NCBI RefSeq assembly: GCF_002163715.1
Contig: NZ_CP015698.1
Location: 2,026,001-2,090,000, forward strand
Origin: Curvibacter sp. AEP1-3
GTDB lineage: Bacteria > Pseudomonadota > Gammaproteobacteria > Burkholderiales > Burkholderiaceae_C
Length of the DNA: 64,000 bases
Reading direction: 5' to 3'
Position 1 is the stretch's first letter. Each line of letters starts with the position of its first letter. Under the pieces are notes generated by a model. That model was not told where the DNA came from, made no database searches, and saw only the letters and a program-made list of their open reading frames with translations. Below are positions 45,377 to 55,706 of the stretch, in pieces. A program made the position numbers and the translations under genes.

Positions 45377-45424
45377 CTATATTTTTGATAGCTGCTCGCG
45401 CATATTCCATGGGCGCCACAGGCC
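45377..45424 (+). repeat. Family C repeat, copy i (between can and aceK)
   Basis: CTATATTTTTGATAGCTGCT, CGCGCATATTCC, ATGGGCGCCACAGGCC. An intergenic copy between carbonic anhydrase and aceK, close to the consensus along its length. Confidence 0.8.
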
Positions 45425-45434
45425 GAATTGATGC

Positions 45435-46100
45435 TTAACGGGGATGACGGGGCATGAGCCGTACGCCGGAAATGGCTTCCCGGTACAGCGCATCGAGGTT
45501 GTCCTCGCGGCCGACTGTCATGTGCAGGTCCTGCACCAGGCCGTCGTGCACACCGTACACCCAGCCATGCAGCGTCACTTCCTGCCCGGCAGCCCAGGCG
45601 TCTTGCAGCACAGTACTTTGCGCGACGTTGATCACCTGTTCAATCACATTGAGCTCGCACAAGGCGGCGGCCTTGCCGTGGTCAGGAATGGCGTCCAGGA
45701 TATCGCGGTGACGGTCCCGCACGTCCTGGATATGGCGTAGCCAGTTGTCGGCCAGGCCTATGCGGGCACCTTCGAGCGCTGCTTGCACGCCCGAGCAGCC
45801 GTAGTGGCCCACGACCATCACATGCTTGACCTTGAGACGCTCTACCGCGAACTGAATGGTGGACAGCGCATTCAGATCCGAATGCACCACCACGTTGGCC
45901 ACGTTACGGTGCACAAAAATTTCTCCCGGCGCCAAACCGATGATTTCGTTGGCGGGCACCCGGCTGTCGGAGCAGCCGATCCACATGTACTTGGGCTTTT
46001 GCTGATTGGCCAGCCCGGTGAAAAAGCCGGGACGGGTGCGCTCCATCTCCGCGGCCCATGCGCGGTTGCTGGAAAAGAGATCGTTGAGTTTGTCGGTCAT
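45435..46100 (-). CDS. can: Beta-class carbonic anhydrase
   Basis: 221 residues. Zinc ligands are visible: Cys and Asp/Arg in CSDSRVPAN, and His and Cys in GHYGCSGVQAA. The segment GEIFVHRNVANVV is conserved in the Can/CynT family. It converts CO2 to bicarbonate, the substrate of biotin-dependent carboxylases such as MccAB. Confidence 0.93.
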   Translation of the reverse strand: MTDKLNDLFSSNRAWAAEMERTRPGFFTGLANQQKPKYMWIGCSDSRVPANEIIGLAPGEIFVHRNVANVVVHSDLNALSTIQFAVERLKVKHVMVVGHYGCSGVQAALEGARIGLADNWLRHIQDVRDRHRDILDAIPDHGKAAALCELNVIEQVINVAQSTVLQDAWAAGQEVTLHGWVYGVHDGLVQDLHMTVGREDNLDALYREAISGVRLMPRHPR

Positions 46101-46109
46101 AGACCCCGA

Positions 46110-48122
46110 TTATTTATGAAGCGAGACGCGCACGTTCCAATCGAGGAGTGCGTACCGGGCACGTTCCTGCTGATCGTCCAAGGCATTGAACTCGCATTGC
46201 TGGGAAGGCTTGGACGAAGTGCACACAAAAGACTTGGGGTTGCCCAGCTGCCACATGCCCTGCGCATTGCGCGCTTCGCCTGTGAAAAACACAGCCCGTG
46301 GCGCGTTCAGGGCGTCAGGTTGCGCGGGCAGGTCTTTGAGCAAATTGCGCCCTGCGTTGATGTAGTTCCCCTGAATGCCCGCCAGCGGGAACAGGGTGTT
46401 GAACATGTCACGGTGGCTGGCCGGTTGTTCCAGCTGGTTGCCGCATTGGAGCTTGCTACCCCAAATCACAAACGGTACCTGGCGCACCAGGTAGCGCCGG
46501 CTGGCATCGGCATACACCCCGAAGGAGCGGACATTGTGGTCCCCGGTACCGGCAATGATGGTGTTGTCTTTGAGCGGACCCTTTTGCACGTCTTGCACAA
46601 AGCCGCCCAGCAAGTCGGTGGCGTAGTGGTAGGTGTCGAGGTTGGGAATCAGTGTCTCAGAGCTGGTCTCGCCCTTCCACTGCGCCATGTCGCGCGGCAC
46701 GCGTTGGTAGTCGGCGGGCAAGTCGTAAGGCGGGTGGTTGGTGCTGGTGAGCACAAACACAAAGATGGGCTTGTCCTTGGGCTGCGCAGCCATGCGTTTG
46801 CTCAGGTACTTGAAGACGTAGTCGTCCCACACGCCCCAGATACCCAACACGGCTTCCGGGTAGGCTTCCTTGAGGTTGTTGGCGTCGATCACTTCGTCAA
46901 AGCCTTGCACCTTGAGAACGCGATTCAGGTCGCGCCAGCCGGAGCGGGCGGAGGTGACAAACAGGGTCTGGTAACCCGCTTCCTTGGCCACTTGCGCCAC
47001 GGTCCAGGGGATGGTGCGACGGCCTGCATCGCCCAGCGTGAGCGGCGTGATGGGCGTGGAATACAGAATCGCTTCCAGCGATGGGTGGGTCCCCGCATGG
47101 GCGGAGTCAAAATTCTTGAAATAACAGGCGTCCTGCAAGGTGGGCGCCATGCGGCCCAGCACGTCGAATGTGGGGCTCTGGTAGAGCATGGGCTCGGCGC
47201 TCCAGGACTCCATCAGGAAGAACAAGAGGTTCTTTTTGGTGGTTCCAGCGGGCAAGGGGTCGTGCGCAAACAGGGCGGCCTTGACTTCCGCATCGTTCGC
47301 ATGCGGCAGGCCCAAGGCCTCCGCTGCCGCCAACGGGGAGCGGAAGCCCATGGCTTTGACGCCCACATTCGGGTCGGACAAATCCTGCGACTGGCCGCGA
47401 CTGTCCCACGCATATTTGAGCGCGATCACGCCATTGGGAACCATGTCGTTCAGAAACTGGGAGGTGGTCACCGTCAAGTGCTGGCGCTGCAGCGCCATCT
47501 CGCGGATGGTGCCTTTACCTGCAAACGCCAAGGCGAAAAACGCCACGATCACGACCACCAGCTTGACCACCGCATGGCGGGTGTGCAGCACCGTATCCGG
47601 CTGAATGCGGTGCGCAAGCACACGATGCAAAGCCACAGAACCCCAGGTGAGCACGGCCGCCAGCAGCAGCGTCCAGATGACCGGAAAGTCGTGCCAGATG
47701 GTCTTGAGCACAGCGGCGGTATCGTCCTCAGCCAGCCCGAAGATCAGGGAGTCGATGGGAGTTTTGTAGAAGCCGAAGTAATGCAGGTTGATCAGCGACA
47801 GCATCACATACAGCAGCGCCAGCCCCGCCACAATGCGCCTGTGTACCTTGCCTGACACCCACGGCAGCACCAAGAGCAGCAAAAAGCCAGCGATGGCGCT
47901 GACCTTCAGGTCAAACCGGAAGCCCTGCAAGGCGACGGTCGCGACATCACCGCTGCTCGCGTGGTAGCCCTGCGGCCAGAAATACGCCAGTTGCCCCCAC
48001 CGGATCAAACTCAGCGCCACCACCAGGGGCACGATGAGCACCCAAGCGCGCATCAAGCCGCGCAGGGTGCCGTGGAGAATGGATGTCAGGGTGCGTGCAA
48101 TGGCGGATTTCATAAGCCTCAC
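46110..48122 (-). CDS. LTA-synthase/MdoB-like phosphoglycerol or PEtN transferase
   Basis: 670 residues. About five N-terminal membrane segments (to about residue 180) precede a sulfatase-fold catalytic domain beginning [14 protein letters not shown]. The metal-bound nucleophile is likely the Thr in [13 protein letters not shown], and later ligands are in GTGDHNVRS. In Gram-negative bacteria such proteins add phosphoglycerol or phosphoethanolamine to periplasmic glucans or lipid A. The start overlaps the ivd stop by 4 nt. An alternative Met is three codons in. Confidence 0.82.
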   Translation of the reverse strand: MRLMKSAIARTLTSILHGTLRGLMRAWVLIVPLVVALSLIRWGQLAYFWPQGYHASSGDVATVALQGFRFDLKVSAIAGFLLLLVLPWVSGKVHRRIVAGLALLYVMLSLINLHYFGFYKTPIDSLIFGLAEDDTAAVLKTIWHDFPVIWTLLLAAVLTWGSVALHRVLAHRIQPDTVLHTRHAVVKLVVVIVAFFALAFAGKGTIREMALQRQHLTVTTSQFLNDMVPNGVIALKYAWDSRGQSQDLSDPNVGVKAMGFRSPLAAAEALGLPHANDAEVKAALFAHDPLPAGTTKKNLLFFLMESWSAEPMLYQSPTFDVLGRMAPTLQDACYFKNFDSAHAGTHPSLEAILYSTPITPLTLGDAGRRTIPWTVAQVAKEAGYQTLFVTSARSGWRDLNRVLKVQGFDEVIDANNLKEAYPEAVLGIWGVWDDYVFKYLSKRMAAQPKDKPIFVFVLTSTNHPPYDLPADYQRVPRDMAQWKGETSSETLIPNLDTYHYATDLLGGFVQDVQKGPLKDNTIIAGTGDHNVRSFGVYADASRRYLVRQVPFVIWGSKLQCGNQLEQPASHRDMFNTLFPLAGIQGNYINAGRNLLKDLPAQPDALNAPRAVFFTGEARNAQGMWQLGNPKSFVCTSSKPSQQCEFNALDDQQERARYALLDWNVRVSLHK

Positions 48123-49300
48123 ATTGTCTCAGCGAACAGCTCCCGTCCGATGAGCATGCGGCGGATCTCACTAGTACCCGCCCCGATTTCATACAACTTG
48201 GCATCGCGCCACAAGCGCCCCAGCGGGTACTCGTTGATGTAGCCGTTGCCACCGAAAATCTGCACGCCCTCGCCCGCCATCCAGGTGGCCTTCTCGGCTG
48301 TCCACAAAATGACGGAAGCGCAATCCTTGCGGACCTGGCGCACATGCTCCGCGCCCAGCAAGTCCAGGTTCTTGGCTACGGTGTAGGCGAAGGCCCGGCC
48401 GGCTTGCAGCACGGTGTACATGTCGGCCACCTTGCCCTGGATCAGCTGGAACTCACCGATGCTCTGGCCGAACTGCTTGCGGTCGTGGATATAAGGGATC
48501 ACGTTGTCCATCACGGCCTGCATGATGCCCAGCGGCCCGCCGGAGAGCACCGCGCGCTCATAGTCCAAGCCGCTCATCAGCACCTTGGCGCCGCCATTGA
48601 CCTGCCCCAGCACGTTGGCCAACGGCACTTCCACGTTGTGGAACACCAGCTCGCCGGTGTGGCTGCCACGCATGCCCAGTTTGTCCAGCTTTTGCGCAAT
48701 GCTGAAGCCGGGCATAGATTTTTCTATCAGGAAGGCGGTCACTCCACGCGCGCCCAGCTCGGGCTCGCTCTTGGCGTAGACGACCAGGGTGTCGGCATCC
48801 GGGCCGTTGGTGATCCACATCTTGTTGCCGTTGAGCAGGTAGTAGCCGCCCTTGTCTTCGGCCTTGAGCTTCATGCTCAGCACGTCGCTGCCGGCGCCCG
48901 GCTCGCTCATGGCCAAGGCACCCACGTGCTCGCCGGTGATGAGTTTAGGCAGGTACTTGGCGCGCTGCTCGGGTGTGCCGTTACGCTTGATCTGGTTCAC
49001 GCACAGGTTGCTGTGCGCACCATAGCTCAGGCCCACCGAGGCGCTGGCACGGCTGATTTCTTCCATGGCCACCATGTGGGCCAGGTAGCCCATGTTGGCG
49101 CCACCATATTCCTCGCCCACGGTGATGCCGAGCACACCCAGGTCACCCATTTTGCGCCACAGGTCCATAGGGAACTGGTCGCTGCGGTCGATCTCGGCGG
49201 CACGGGGGGCGATTTCGGCTTGGGCGAACTCGCGCACGGCATCGCGCAGGGCGTCAATGTCTTCGCCGAGTTGGTAGTTCAGTCCGGGCAGGTTGCTCAT
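48119..49300 (-). CDS. ivd: Isovaleryl-CoA dehydrogenase
   Basis: 393 residues. It has [38 protein letters not shown], and [19 protein letters not shown], where the catalytic Glu takes the position specific to isovaleryl-CoA dehydrogenases rather than the C-terminal position. It performs the first acyl-CoA oxidation of leucine breakdown. GGAG precedes the chosen ATG. It is 55 bp downstream of liuR on the same strand and should share its promoter. Confidence 0.94.
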   Translation of the reverse strand: MSNLPGLNYQLGEDIDALRDAVREFAQAEIAPRAAEIDRSDQFPMDLWRKMGDLGVLGITVGEEYGGANMGYLAHMVAMEEISRASASVGLSYGAHSNLCVNQIKRNGTPEQRAKYLPKLITGEHVGALAMSEPGAGSDVLSMKLKAEDKGGYYLLNGNKMWITNGPDADTLVVYAKSEPELGARGVTAFLIEKSMPGFSIAQKLDKLGMRGSHTGELVFHNVEVPLANVLGQVNGGAKVLMSGLDYERAVLSGGPLGIMQAVMDNVIPYIHDRKQFGQSIGEFQLIQGKVADMYTVLQAGRAFAYTVAKNLDLLGAEHVRQVRKDCASVILWTAEKATWMAGEGVQIFGGNGYINEYPLGRLWRDAKLYEIGAGTSEIRRMLIGRELFAETM

Positions 49301-49355
49301 GGTGGTCTCCTCGTTGTAGTGTGTTTGTGTGAAAGCGCAGTGACGCGCGTGGCAC

Positions 49356-49817
49356 TCAGGCCGTCTTCTTGCCGGCCGCTTTGGCGGCTGGCTTGGCGGT
49401 CGGGGTCTTTGCGGCTGGTTTGCTGATCTTGAGTTCACTCTTGGCGAGCAAGGCTTTGGCCTCACGCTGGTGTACCTTGATCTCGTCTAGGTTGGCTTGC
49501 AGGTCGGCCATTTGCTCTTCCACCTGCTTGCGGTGAGCGGCCAACACGTCCAGAAACTTCTGGAGCTGGGCACCGGTGTCGCGGGGGCTGTCGTACATCT
49601 CAATGATGTCTTTGGCCTCCGTCAGGCTCAGGCCCAGGCGTTTGGCCCGCAAGGTGAGCTTGAGGCGGGTACGATCACGCCCGCTGTACACCCGGTTGCG
49701 ACCGCCGGGGCCGGTACGCTCCGGCTGCAAAAGCCCCAAGTCTTCGTAGAAGCGGATGGCACGGGTGGTCAGGTCAAACTCTTTGGCCAGATCGCTGATG
49801 CTGTAGGTGGTGCTCAT
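49356..49817 (-). CDS. liuR: MerR-family regulator LiuR of leucine/isovalerate catabolism
   Basis: 153 residues. The N-terminal MerR helix-turn-helix ([26 protein letters not shown]) and wing ([14 protein letters not shown]) are followed by a coiled-coil ([22 protein letters not shown]). The C-terminal 30 residues are a Lys/Ala/Pro tail ([19 protein letters not shown]), like a histone H1 tail. It precedes ivd and has a perfect palindrome 43 bp upstream; the same 22-bp palindrome lies before the thiolase gene. Confidence 0.88.
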   Translation of the reverse strand: MSTTYSISDLAKEFDLTTRAIRFYEDLGLLQPERTGPGGRNRVYSGRDRTRLKLTLRAKRLGLSLTEAKDIIEMYDSPRDTGAQLQKFLDVLAAHRKQVEEQMADLQANLDEIKVHQREAKALLAKSELKISKPAAKTPTAKPAAKAAGKKTA

Positions 49818-49860
49818 GGTTCGTTCGTGGCGGGTAGGGACTTTGCACTGCCGCGCAAAG

Positions 49861-49882
49861 TTGACGTTTACGTAAACGTCAA
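49861..49882. promoter_or_regulatory. LiuR-type operator upstream of liuR
   Basis: A perfect 22-bp palindrome with half-site TTGACGTTTAC, 43 bp before the liuR start. It is identical over 22 bp to the operator at 35388-35409. Autoregulation is the likely role. Confidence 0.85.
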
Positions 49883-49979
49883 TTATGAATCAAAAGAAAA
49901 GCGGGTTACTAAACCAGAACGCCGCTCTCCGCCCCCGCTCGCGGGCTCCAGAGTGCTCACGGCGCGCTAGAGTGCAACC

Positions 49980-51191
49980 ATGGCGCGCACCCACCACCTC
50001 AGTTTCTACGGCTCCCTGTTGCTTTCCCGTTTGGCCGACCAGGTCTTGTTGTTTCTGGTGCCGCTGGTGGTGTACCAGCAGACGGGCAGCGCCTCGTGGA
50101 CCGGCATTGCTTTTTTTGTAGAAACGCTCACCCGCTTTGTCGCCTTCCCCATTTGCGGGGTGTTGAGCGACCGGCATCCCCCCATGCGCCTGCTGCGCCA
50201 AAGCCAGGCATTGCGCGCACTGAGCTGCATAGCCGGGCTGGCGGCAGGCTTTGCGCTGGAGGGCCAGCCCGCTCTGGTCGCGCTGGTGTTGGTGTCCGCT
50301 GCCTGCGGCGTGTTCACCACCCAGGGGGTGATGGCGCGGGAGGTTCTATTGCCCCACATCTTTCCCGGCGAACGATTTGAGCGCGTGCTGGCCCATGCGC
50401 AGATCGCCGACCAGCTCGGCATGGTGGCCGGGCCCGTGGTCGCCGCCGCTGCTCTTGCTGTATGGCCATGGCAAGGGGTGCTGGGTTGCAGCGCTTTGCT
50501 CTTCATCGTGGCCGATGCCGGGCTCGCTTGGTGGCAGCGTCATCACACGGGTGATTTACCGCAAGGCCGAAATGCGTCAGGCGAAAGCTGGTGGGTACCC
50601 CTGCACATAGCGCTGCAGCACATCGCCCGCTTGCCTGGCCTCAAACCGCTGATCGCACTGGCGGCAGGCGTCAACCTCGTGGTGGGCGTGACCCAAGCCA
50701 CCGCAGCTGCCATGGTCACAGGCCTACTGGGCCAGAGCGATGCACGCTATGCGCAGCTGCAGACTGCGGGCGCGGTAGTCACGGTACTGGTGCTGGCGTG
50801 GGTGGCGCGTGTGCATTGGCGCGGCCATGCGCTAGGGGTGTGGTCTTACACCCTGCTGCTCGTGGGCGGGCTGATGACGGCATGGGCCGTGCACCCGCTG
50901 GTCTATGCACTGGGTTTCTTGCTGGTAATCGGGTTTGACAAGATGTTCAGCGTCTACATCCGCGCCGGCCGCCAGCGCATCATTCCCTCGCAGGACTTCG
51001 GCAAAACCAGTGGCGTGGTCGTGCTGCTCAACAACCTCACCCAACCCCTTGCCGGACTGGCGGTGGGGGTGGGCGCACAAGGTGCGGATGCGCGGGGCGT
51101 CATCACCGTACTCGTCTTGGGAATGGCGCTGATGGGCGGAGGGGTGGTCTGGTGGGGTCGCAATAACGCAGATCACCCCCAAGCCGGCTAG
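49980..51191 (+). CDS. MFS transporter (efflux-like, 12 TM)
   Basis: 403 residues with about 12 hydrophobic segments and the MFS loop 2-3 motif as GVLSDRHPPMRLLRQSQAL. It resembles the enterobactin-exporter/MdtG-like DHA group; no substrate can be assigned. It is divergent from liuR and the LiuR operator is 98 bp upstream, so LiuR could influence it. Confidence 0.82.
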   Translation: MARTHHLSFYGSLLLSRLADQVLLFLVPLVVYQQTGSASWTGIAFFVETLTRFVAFPICGVLSDRHPPMRLLRQSQALRALSCIAGLAAGFALEGQPALVALVLVSAACGVFTTQGVMAREVLLPHIFPGERFERVLAHAQIADQLGMVAGPVVAAAALAVWPWQGVLGCSALLFIVADAGLAWWQRHHTGDLPQGRNASGESWWVPLHIALQHIARLPGLKPLIALAAGVNLVVGVTQATAAAMVTGLLGQSDARYAQLQTAGAVVTVLVLAWVARVHWRGHALGVWSYTLLLVGGLMTAWAVHPLVYALGFLLVIGFDKMFSVYIRAGRQRIIPSQDFGKTSGVVVLLNNLTQPLAGLAVGVGAQGADARGVITVLVLGMALMGGGVVWWGRNNADHPQAG

Positions 51192-51196
51192 CCCGC

Positions 51197-52168
51197 TCAC
51201 CACTTCGGGATCGCCGGGTCCTTGAGGCTGTGGCGGAGCTCGGCATAGTCGGGCACCACGGTACGGACCGTGTCCCAGAAGCGGGGGCTGTGGTCCATCA
51301 CCCGCAAATGGCTCAGCTCATGGGCGACCACATAGTCCACGATCTCCTGCCGGAAGTGAATAAGCCGCCAGTTCAGTCGGATCGAGCCATCGCTTTTGGC
51401 ACTGCCCCATCGTGTGCCGGCGTTGCTCAGGCTCAGTTTCTTCCATTGCACCTGCAACAGGGGGGCGAAATGGTCCAGCCGTTGCACAAACAAGGCCTTG
51501 GCCTGACGCATGAGCCAGGCTTGCACGGCATCCCGGATTTGCGTCGGACTGGCTGTTTGGGGCAAGGCCACACGCAGCTGGCGCACACCGTCTGCATCGG
51601 GCACCTCATCCAGCGCGGCCCCTTTGGCACTGAAGCCGTGGGCTGCGTCCAGGGCAATGCGTACGGTGTCGCCCAGAAAAGGAAACTCGGCCCCCTGCGC
51701 CCATTCCACCTGCGCATGCTCCTGGCGCGTGACGCGCTCCCGGGTTTCATGCAGCTTGCGCAAAATCCAGCCTGCTTTTTCTTGCAAGGCAGCATCCACC
51801 TCGTACAGAGGCGTCCAGCGTGGCGCACGCACGGCCAGACCGTCAGGACCGACCACAAAGCCGATGGTGCGCCTCTTGCCGCGGGCAAAGGCGTAGCGCA
51901 CCACGGCACCGTCCAAGCGCACTTCACGGGTGGCTTGCGGGTGGCTGTAGCTCACCGGGGCAATGGCCTGCGGCAGCGGCTGGCCCGGCTCAAACGGGCC
52001 AGCGGGTGGGGTTGGAACGGAAGCAACCGGCACCACCGGCGCCACCCCTTTGCTGGATGGCAAGCGTTTTTTTGCTACTTTTTTAGGAGCTGCTCGCGCA
52101 ATATCTACGGGCGCTGGAGCCTCAAAAGGTTCAAAAAGATCCTGCGTAAAGCGCAGCAGCGGATGCAT
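51197..52168 (-). CDS. YgjP-like zinc metallopeptidase (M48-type) with linker extension
   Basis: 323 residues. The zinc motif is VAHELSHLRVMDHSPRFW, preceded by GSAKSDGSIRLNWRLIHF and followed by VVPDYAELRHSLK; this is the DUF45/YgjP/SprT-like fold. The N-terminal 70 residues are an Ala/Pro-rich extension, in which EAPAPVDIARAAPKKVAKK is encoded by a family C repeat. Function in most species is unknown. It is 13 bp upstream of plsC on the same strand. Confidence 0.85.
   Translation of the reverse strand: MHPLLRFTQDLFEPFEAPAPVDIARAAPKKVAKKRLPSSKGVAPVVPVASVPTPPAGPFEPGQPLPQAIAPVSYSHPQATREVRLDGAVVRYAFARGKRRTIGFVVGPDGLAVRAPRWTPLYEVDAALQEKAGWILRKLHETRERVTRQEHAQVEWAQGAEFPFLGDTVRIALDAAHGFSAKGAALDEVPDADGVRQLRVALPQTASPTQIRDAVQAWLMRQAKALFVQRLDHFAPLLQVQWKKLSLSNAGTRWGSAKSDGSIRLNWRLIHFRQEIVDYVVAHELSHLRVMDHSPRFWDTVRTVVPDYAELRHSLKDPAIPKW
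52074..52121 (+). repeat. Family C repeat, copy j (in the metallopeptidase)
   Basis: GCTACTTTTTTAGGAGCTGC, TCGCGCAATATCTAC, GGGCGCTGGAGCC: one of the closest matches to the consensus, in the low-complexity N-terminal extension. Confidence 0.88.
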
Positions 52169-52181
52169 GGCGCGCGTCGTC

Positions 52182-52982
52182 TCAGCCCTTGGCGGGGTAG
52201 GCCTCGGGGTCCAGGCGGCGCATTTCCGCTTCGATCCAGGTTTGCACCTCGGTCATCAGCTCTTTGGGGTCGCGGCCTTCGCTGGGGATGGGCTTGCCGA
52301 TAGACACTTCCACCACACCCGGCGTCTTGATGAAGGCTTTGCGCGGCCAGCATTTGGCGCTGGTCACGGCCACCGGAATCACCGGGGCGCCGGTCGCCAC
52401 GGCGAGGCGGGTGCCGCCCAATTTGTAGGTGCCGGTCTGGCCACGGGGAATGCGCGTGCCCTCAGGGAACATGATCACCCAAATACCTTGGGCCAACAGG
52501 CGTTTGCCCTGCTCCACCACTTTGCTGAACGATTCCGCACGCTGGCTACGGTCAATGTGGATCATGTCCAGGCGCCCCATGGCCCAGCCGAAAAACGGCA
52601 CATAGAGCAGTTCTTTTTTGAACACATACGCCAGCGGGTGGGGCATGAGCGTAGGCATCAAAAAGGTCTCGAAGGTGGACTGGTGCTTGACCAGCAGAAT
52701 CGCCGGTGCGGTATCACCGGTCGGCAGGTTCTCCCAGCCGATCACGTGGGTGCGAATGCCCAGCAGCACGCGCGCACCACCGATGGCCCAACTGAGCCAG
52801 CGCACCGCCATCCACCACAGCGGTTTGCTGCGCACTCGGATGGAGGCGACCAGCATGATGATTCCCCAGGGAATCACGGTCACCAGCATCCACAGCATGT
52901 GCAGGCAGGAGCGCAGCACCGCCATGAACCAGTTGGGGCGCTTTTGGGTGGGGACGGCGGTGTAGGGGGGCATGCCGCTCAT
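52182..52982 (-). CDS. plsC: 1-acyl-sn-glycerol-3-phosphate acyltransferase
   Basis: 266 residues. Two N-terminal hydrophobic segments precede the acyltransferase motifs: I as LVKHQSTFETF (a Glu variant of the common HxxxxD), II as MGRLDMIHIDRS, III as MFPEGTRIPRGQTG, and IV as VIPVAVTSAK. It adds the second acyl chain of phosphatidic acid. The start overlaps the gmhB stop (ATGA). Confidence 0.9.
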   Translation of the reverse strand: MSGMPPYTAVPTQKRPNWFMAVLRSCLHMLWMLVTVIPWGIIMLVASIRVRSKPLWWMAVRWLSWAIGGARVLLGIRTHVIGWENLPTGDTAPAILLVKHQSTFETFLMPTLMPHPLAYVFKKELLYVPFFGWAMGRLDMIHIDRSQRAESFSKVVEQGKRLLAQGIWVIMFPEGTRIPRGQTGTYKLGGTRLAVATGAPVIPVAVTSAKCWPRKAFIKTPGVVEVSIGKPIPSEGRDPKELMTEVQTWIEAEMRRLDPEAYPAKG

Positions 52983-53527
52983 GGCCGGGCTACCAGGTAA
53001 TCGGCAAATGCCATCAGGTCGTCATGAACGACCGTACCGGGCGGGTAGTTGTCCGGCAAGGGCCGGCCGCGCAGGGATGCCGCTTTGCCGGTAAGCACAA
53101 GATGCGGCTCGCAACCTACCGCAGCGCCGGCAATCAGGTCCCGCGGCGAGTCCCCGGTGCAGGGCATGCCCTTCAGGTCGATGCCAAAGCGCTCGCCAAT
53201 CTGCTCGAACAAGCCCGGTTCGGGCTTGCGGCAGCGGCATTGGTCATCCGGCGCATGGGGGCAGTAAAAGATGGCATCGACCTTGCCGCCGACTGCGGCG
53301 AGCATGGAGTGCATCTTGGCGTGCATGGCGTTGAGGGACACCACGTCGAACAGGCCTCGCCCCAAGCCGCTCTGGTTGGTCGCTACCACTACGTGCCATC
53401 CGGCATGGTTGAGCTTGGCAATGGCTTCCAGCGCGCCGGGCAAAGGGCGCCATTCGTTAGGAGACTTCACGAACTCCGCACTGTCTTCGTTGATGGTGCC
53501 GTCGCGGTCGAGAATGCAGAGTTTCAT
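52979..53527 (-). CDS. gmhB: D-glycero-beta-D-manno-heptose 1,7-bisphosphate 7-phosphatase
   Basis: 182 residues. The HAD nucleophile is ILDRDGTINED, and the GmhB zinc loop has Cys and His residues in FYCPHAPDDQCRCRKPEPG. It removes a phosphate in making ADP-heptose for the LPS core. It is 14 bp downstream of glyS and coupled to plsC. Confidence 0.92.
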   Translation of the reverse strand: MKLCILDRDGTINEDSAEFVKSPNEWRPLPGALEAIAKLNHAGWHVVVATNQSGLGRGLFDVVSLNAMHAKMHSMLAAVGGKVDAIFYCPHAPDDQCRCRKPEPGLFEQIGERFGIDLKGMPCTGDSPRDLIAGAAVGCEPHLVLTGKAASLRGRPLPDNYPPGTVVHDDLMAFADYLVARP

Positions 53528-53541
53528 GGGAAGGCTTCAGG

Positions 53542-55686
53542 TCAAGCTGCCAATTTGGACAAATCAGCCACGCGGTTCATGGCGACATGCAGGCTTTTGA
53601 GCAAGCCCAAACGGTTCAGGCGCAGGTCCATCTGCTCGGCGTTGACCATCACATCTTCAAAGAAGGCGTCCACCGGCGCGCGCAAGGCGGCCAGCGACTG
53701 GAGCGAAGCGGTGTAGTCACCTGCCTGCCATTGGCTTTGGGCCTGGGGCAGCACGGTTTGCATGGCTGCGAACAGCGCCTTTTCGGCCGCCTCTTGCAAT
53801 AGCACTTCGCTCACGTGTGCGTCAACATCGTCCGTCTTTTTGAGGATGTTGCTGATGCGCTTGTTGGCGGCAGCTAAGGCTGGCGCTTCAGGAAGTGCGG
53901 CGAACACCTTTACAGCTTGAATACGAGGAACGATGTCATGTAACGGTGGACGCGTGGATACGACAGCATCGACGACCTCCAGACGATAAAGACCATTGGC
54001 GACCAAACGGTTTTGGTAACGATCGTAGATAAACTCACTTAGCCCGGACACTGTGTCGGACGACAGAAGCTCGGGTGGAAACTGTTGCTGAGCGAAATCA
54101 AGCAACTCAGCCAAGTGAAGGCGCATTTGCCCCACATCTAAAAACGTCGCTAACCCAAGCAGTTCGAAACGATTCCCCAACGTTAGCGCGTGTCGACGCA
54201 ACGCAAAGGGATCTTTCTCGCCAGTGGGCTTTAGTCCAATTCCCCATATGCCGACCAACGTTTCGACGCGATCTGCAATGTCCAATGCGAATGAAACGAG
54301 ATTGACTGCCGCAGTATGGTCACGCTGCAAAAGATATTGGTCTTCAATTGCCTCAGCTACAGACTCATCCTCACCATCGTGCCGTGCGTAATAGCCGCCC
54401 ATCACACCCTGAAGTTCAGGGAATTCACCAACCATGTCTGTCAACAAGTCTGCTTTTGCAAGGACCGCGGCACGGTCTGCTAACGCAGGCTCGGCGCCAA
54501 TTCGCTCCGCCACCCACTTGGCGATCGCGCGCACGCGCTCCATGCGTTCGCCTTGGGTGCCGAGCTTGTTGTGATACACGACCTTGCCCAAACCGTCCAC
54601 ACGGGAAGCGAGCGTTTTTTTGCGGTCCTGGTCGAAGAAGAATTTGGCATCGGCCAAGCGGGGGCGCACCACGCGTTCATTGCCGCCGATGACGAAACTG
54701 GCATCGTCGGGCTTGATGTTGGACACCACCAAAAACTTGTTGGTGAGCTTGCCGGCAGCGTCGAGCAACGGGAAGTACTTTTGGTTGGCCTTCATGGTGA
54801 GAATCAGGCATTCCTGCGGCACTTCGAGGAACTGGGCTTCGAACTCACAAATCAGCACGTTCGGGCGCTCGACCAGTGCGGTTACTTCGTCCAGCAGGGC
54901 GTCATCTTCAATGGGTTTGCATCCACCGCCCACCTGGGCTGCTGCAGCATCCAGCTGGCGAACGATTTCTGCGCGGCGTTCCGCAAAGCTGGCGATCACG
55001 GCTCCGTCTTTGGCCAGCGTAGCCGCATAAGCATCGGCATCCGCAATCACGACGGGTGACACTGCCGCCTCAAAGCGGTGGCCTTCAGTGCGTTTGCCGG
55101 ATTGCAGGCCCAGCGCTTGCACCGGCACCACGTCGCTGCCGTGCAATGCCACCAGGCCGTGCGCAGGGCGCACGAAGCTCACGCTAGTCCAGCCGGGCAG
55201 TTCACAACCGCTTTGCAGCTGGTAGCTCATGACCTTGGGGATGGGCAGCTTGGCGATGGTCTCCAGCAGGGCCTTCTGCAGGCCATCCCCAAGAGTGGCA
55301 CCCTTGACCATGCTGTCATAGAACAAAGCTTCAGCCTTGCCATCCATGGCGCGTTTGAGAGCTGGCACGGCGCTGGCATCCGCGCCCAGGGCTTGCAGCT
55401 TTTTGAGCAATGCGGGGGTGGCGTTGCCGGATGCGTCCAGGCCCACAGCCACGGGCATCAGCTTTTGCGAGACCGCTTTGTCTGCAGCTTGGGGGGCGAC
55501 CGCAGCCACGTGCACAGCCAAACGACGGGGCGATGCGAAGTGCGTCACGGCCGCATCTGCTGCCACCAAGCCCTGGGCCTTGAGGGAGTCCGCCAGCACC
55601 GTGGCAAACGCTTCGCCCAACTTCTTCAATGCCTTGGGGGGCAGCTCTTCTACAAACAGTTCTACCAGAAGGTTTTTTGTTGTCAT
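53542..55686 (-). CDS. glyS: Glycine-tRNA ligase beta subunit
   Basis: 714 residues, full length. The N terminus NLLVELFVEELPPKALKK is characteristic, and the C-terminal anticodon-binding region ends PVDAFFEDVMVNAEQMDLR. It binds tRNA-Gly for the alpha subunit encoded immediately upstream. The stretch 53870-54480 is visibly less GC-rich, with codons ending in A and T, while both flanks are normal; no frameshift is seen. This suggests exchange by recombination. Confidence 0.95.
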   Translation of the reverse strand: MTTKNLLVELFVEELPPKALKKLGEAFATVLADSLKAQGLVAADAAVTHFASPRRLAVHVAAVAPQAADKAVSQKLMPVAVGLDASGNATPALLKKLQALGADASAVPALKRAMDGKAEALFYDSMVKGATLGDGLQKALLETIAKLPIPKVMSYQLQSGCELPGWTSVSFVRPAHGLVALHGSDVVPVQALGLQSGKRTEGHRFEAAVSPVVIADADAYAATLAKDGAVIASFAERRAEIVRQLDAAAAQVGGGCKPIEDDALLDEVTALVERPNVLICEFEAQFLEVPQECLILTMKANQKYFPLLDAAGKLTNKFLVVSNIKPDDASFVIGGNERVVRPRLADAKFFFDQDRKKTLASRVDGLGKVVYHNKLGTQGERMERVRAIAKWVAERIGAEPALADRAAVLAKADLLTDMVGEFPELQGVMGGYYARHDGEDESVAEAIEDQYLLQRDHTAAVNLVSFALDIADRVETLVGIWGIGLKPTGEKDPFALRRHALTLGNRFELLGLATFLDVGQMRLHLAELLDFAQQQFPPELLSSDTVSGLSEFIYDRYQNRLVANGLYRLEVVDAVVSTRPPLHDIVPRIQAVKVFAALPEAPALAAANKRISNILKKTDDVDAHVSEVLLQEAAEKALFAAMQTVLPQAQSQWQAGDYTASLQSLAALRAPVDAFFEDVMVNAEQMDLRLNRLGLLKSLHVAMNRVADLSKLAA

Positions 55687-55706
55687 GTCTTAGTTTCTCC
55701 GTGCGC

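Noticed and set aside
45783..47855. 690-codon open frame on the plus strand opposite the LTA-synthase-like gene
   Set aside because: Antisense shadow; the peptide is a His/Val/Gly-rich mirror of the real gene and spans can and the transferase gene.
49900..49975. Imperfect hairpin resembling a degenerate family A core
   Set aside because: Arms pair poorly and only about 15 bases resemble the core; insufficient for a repeat call.
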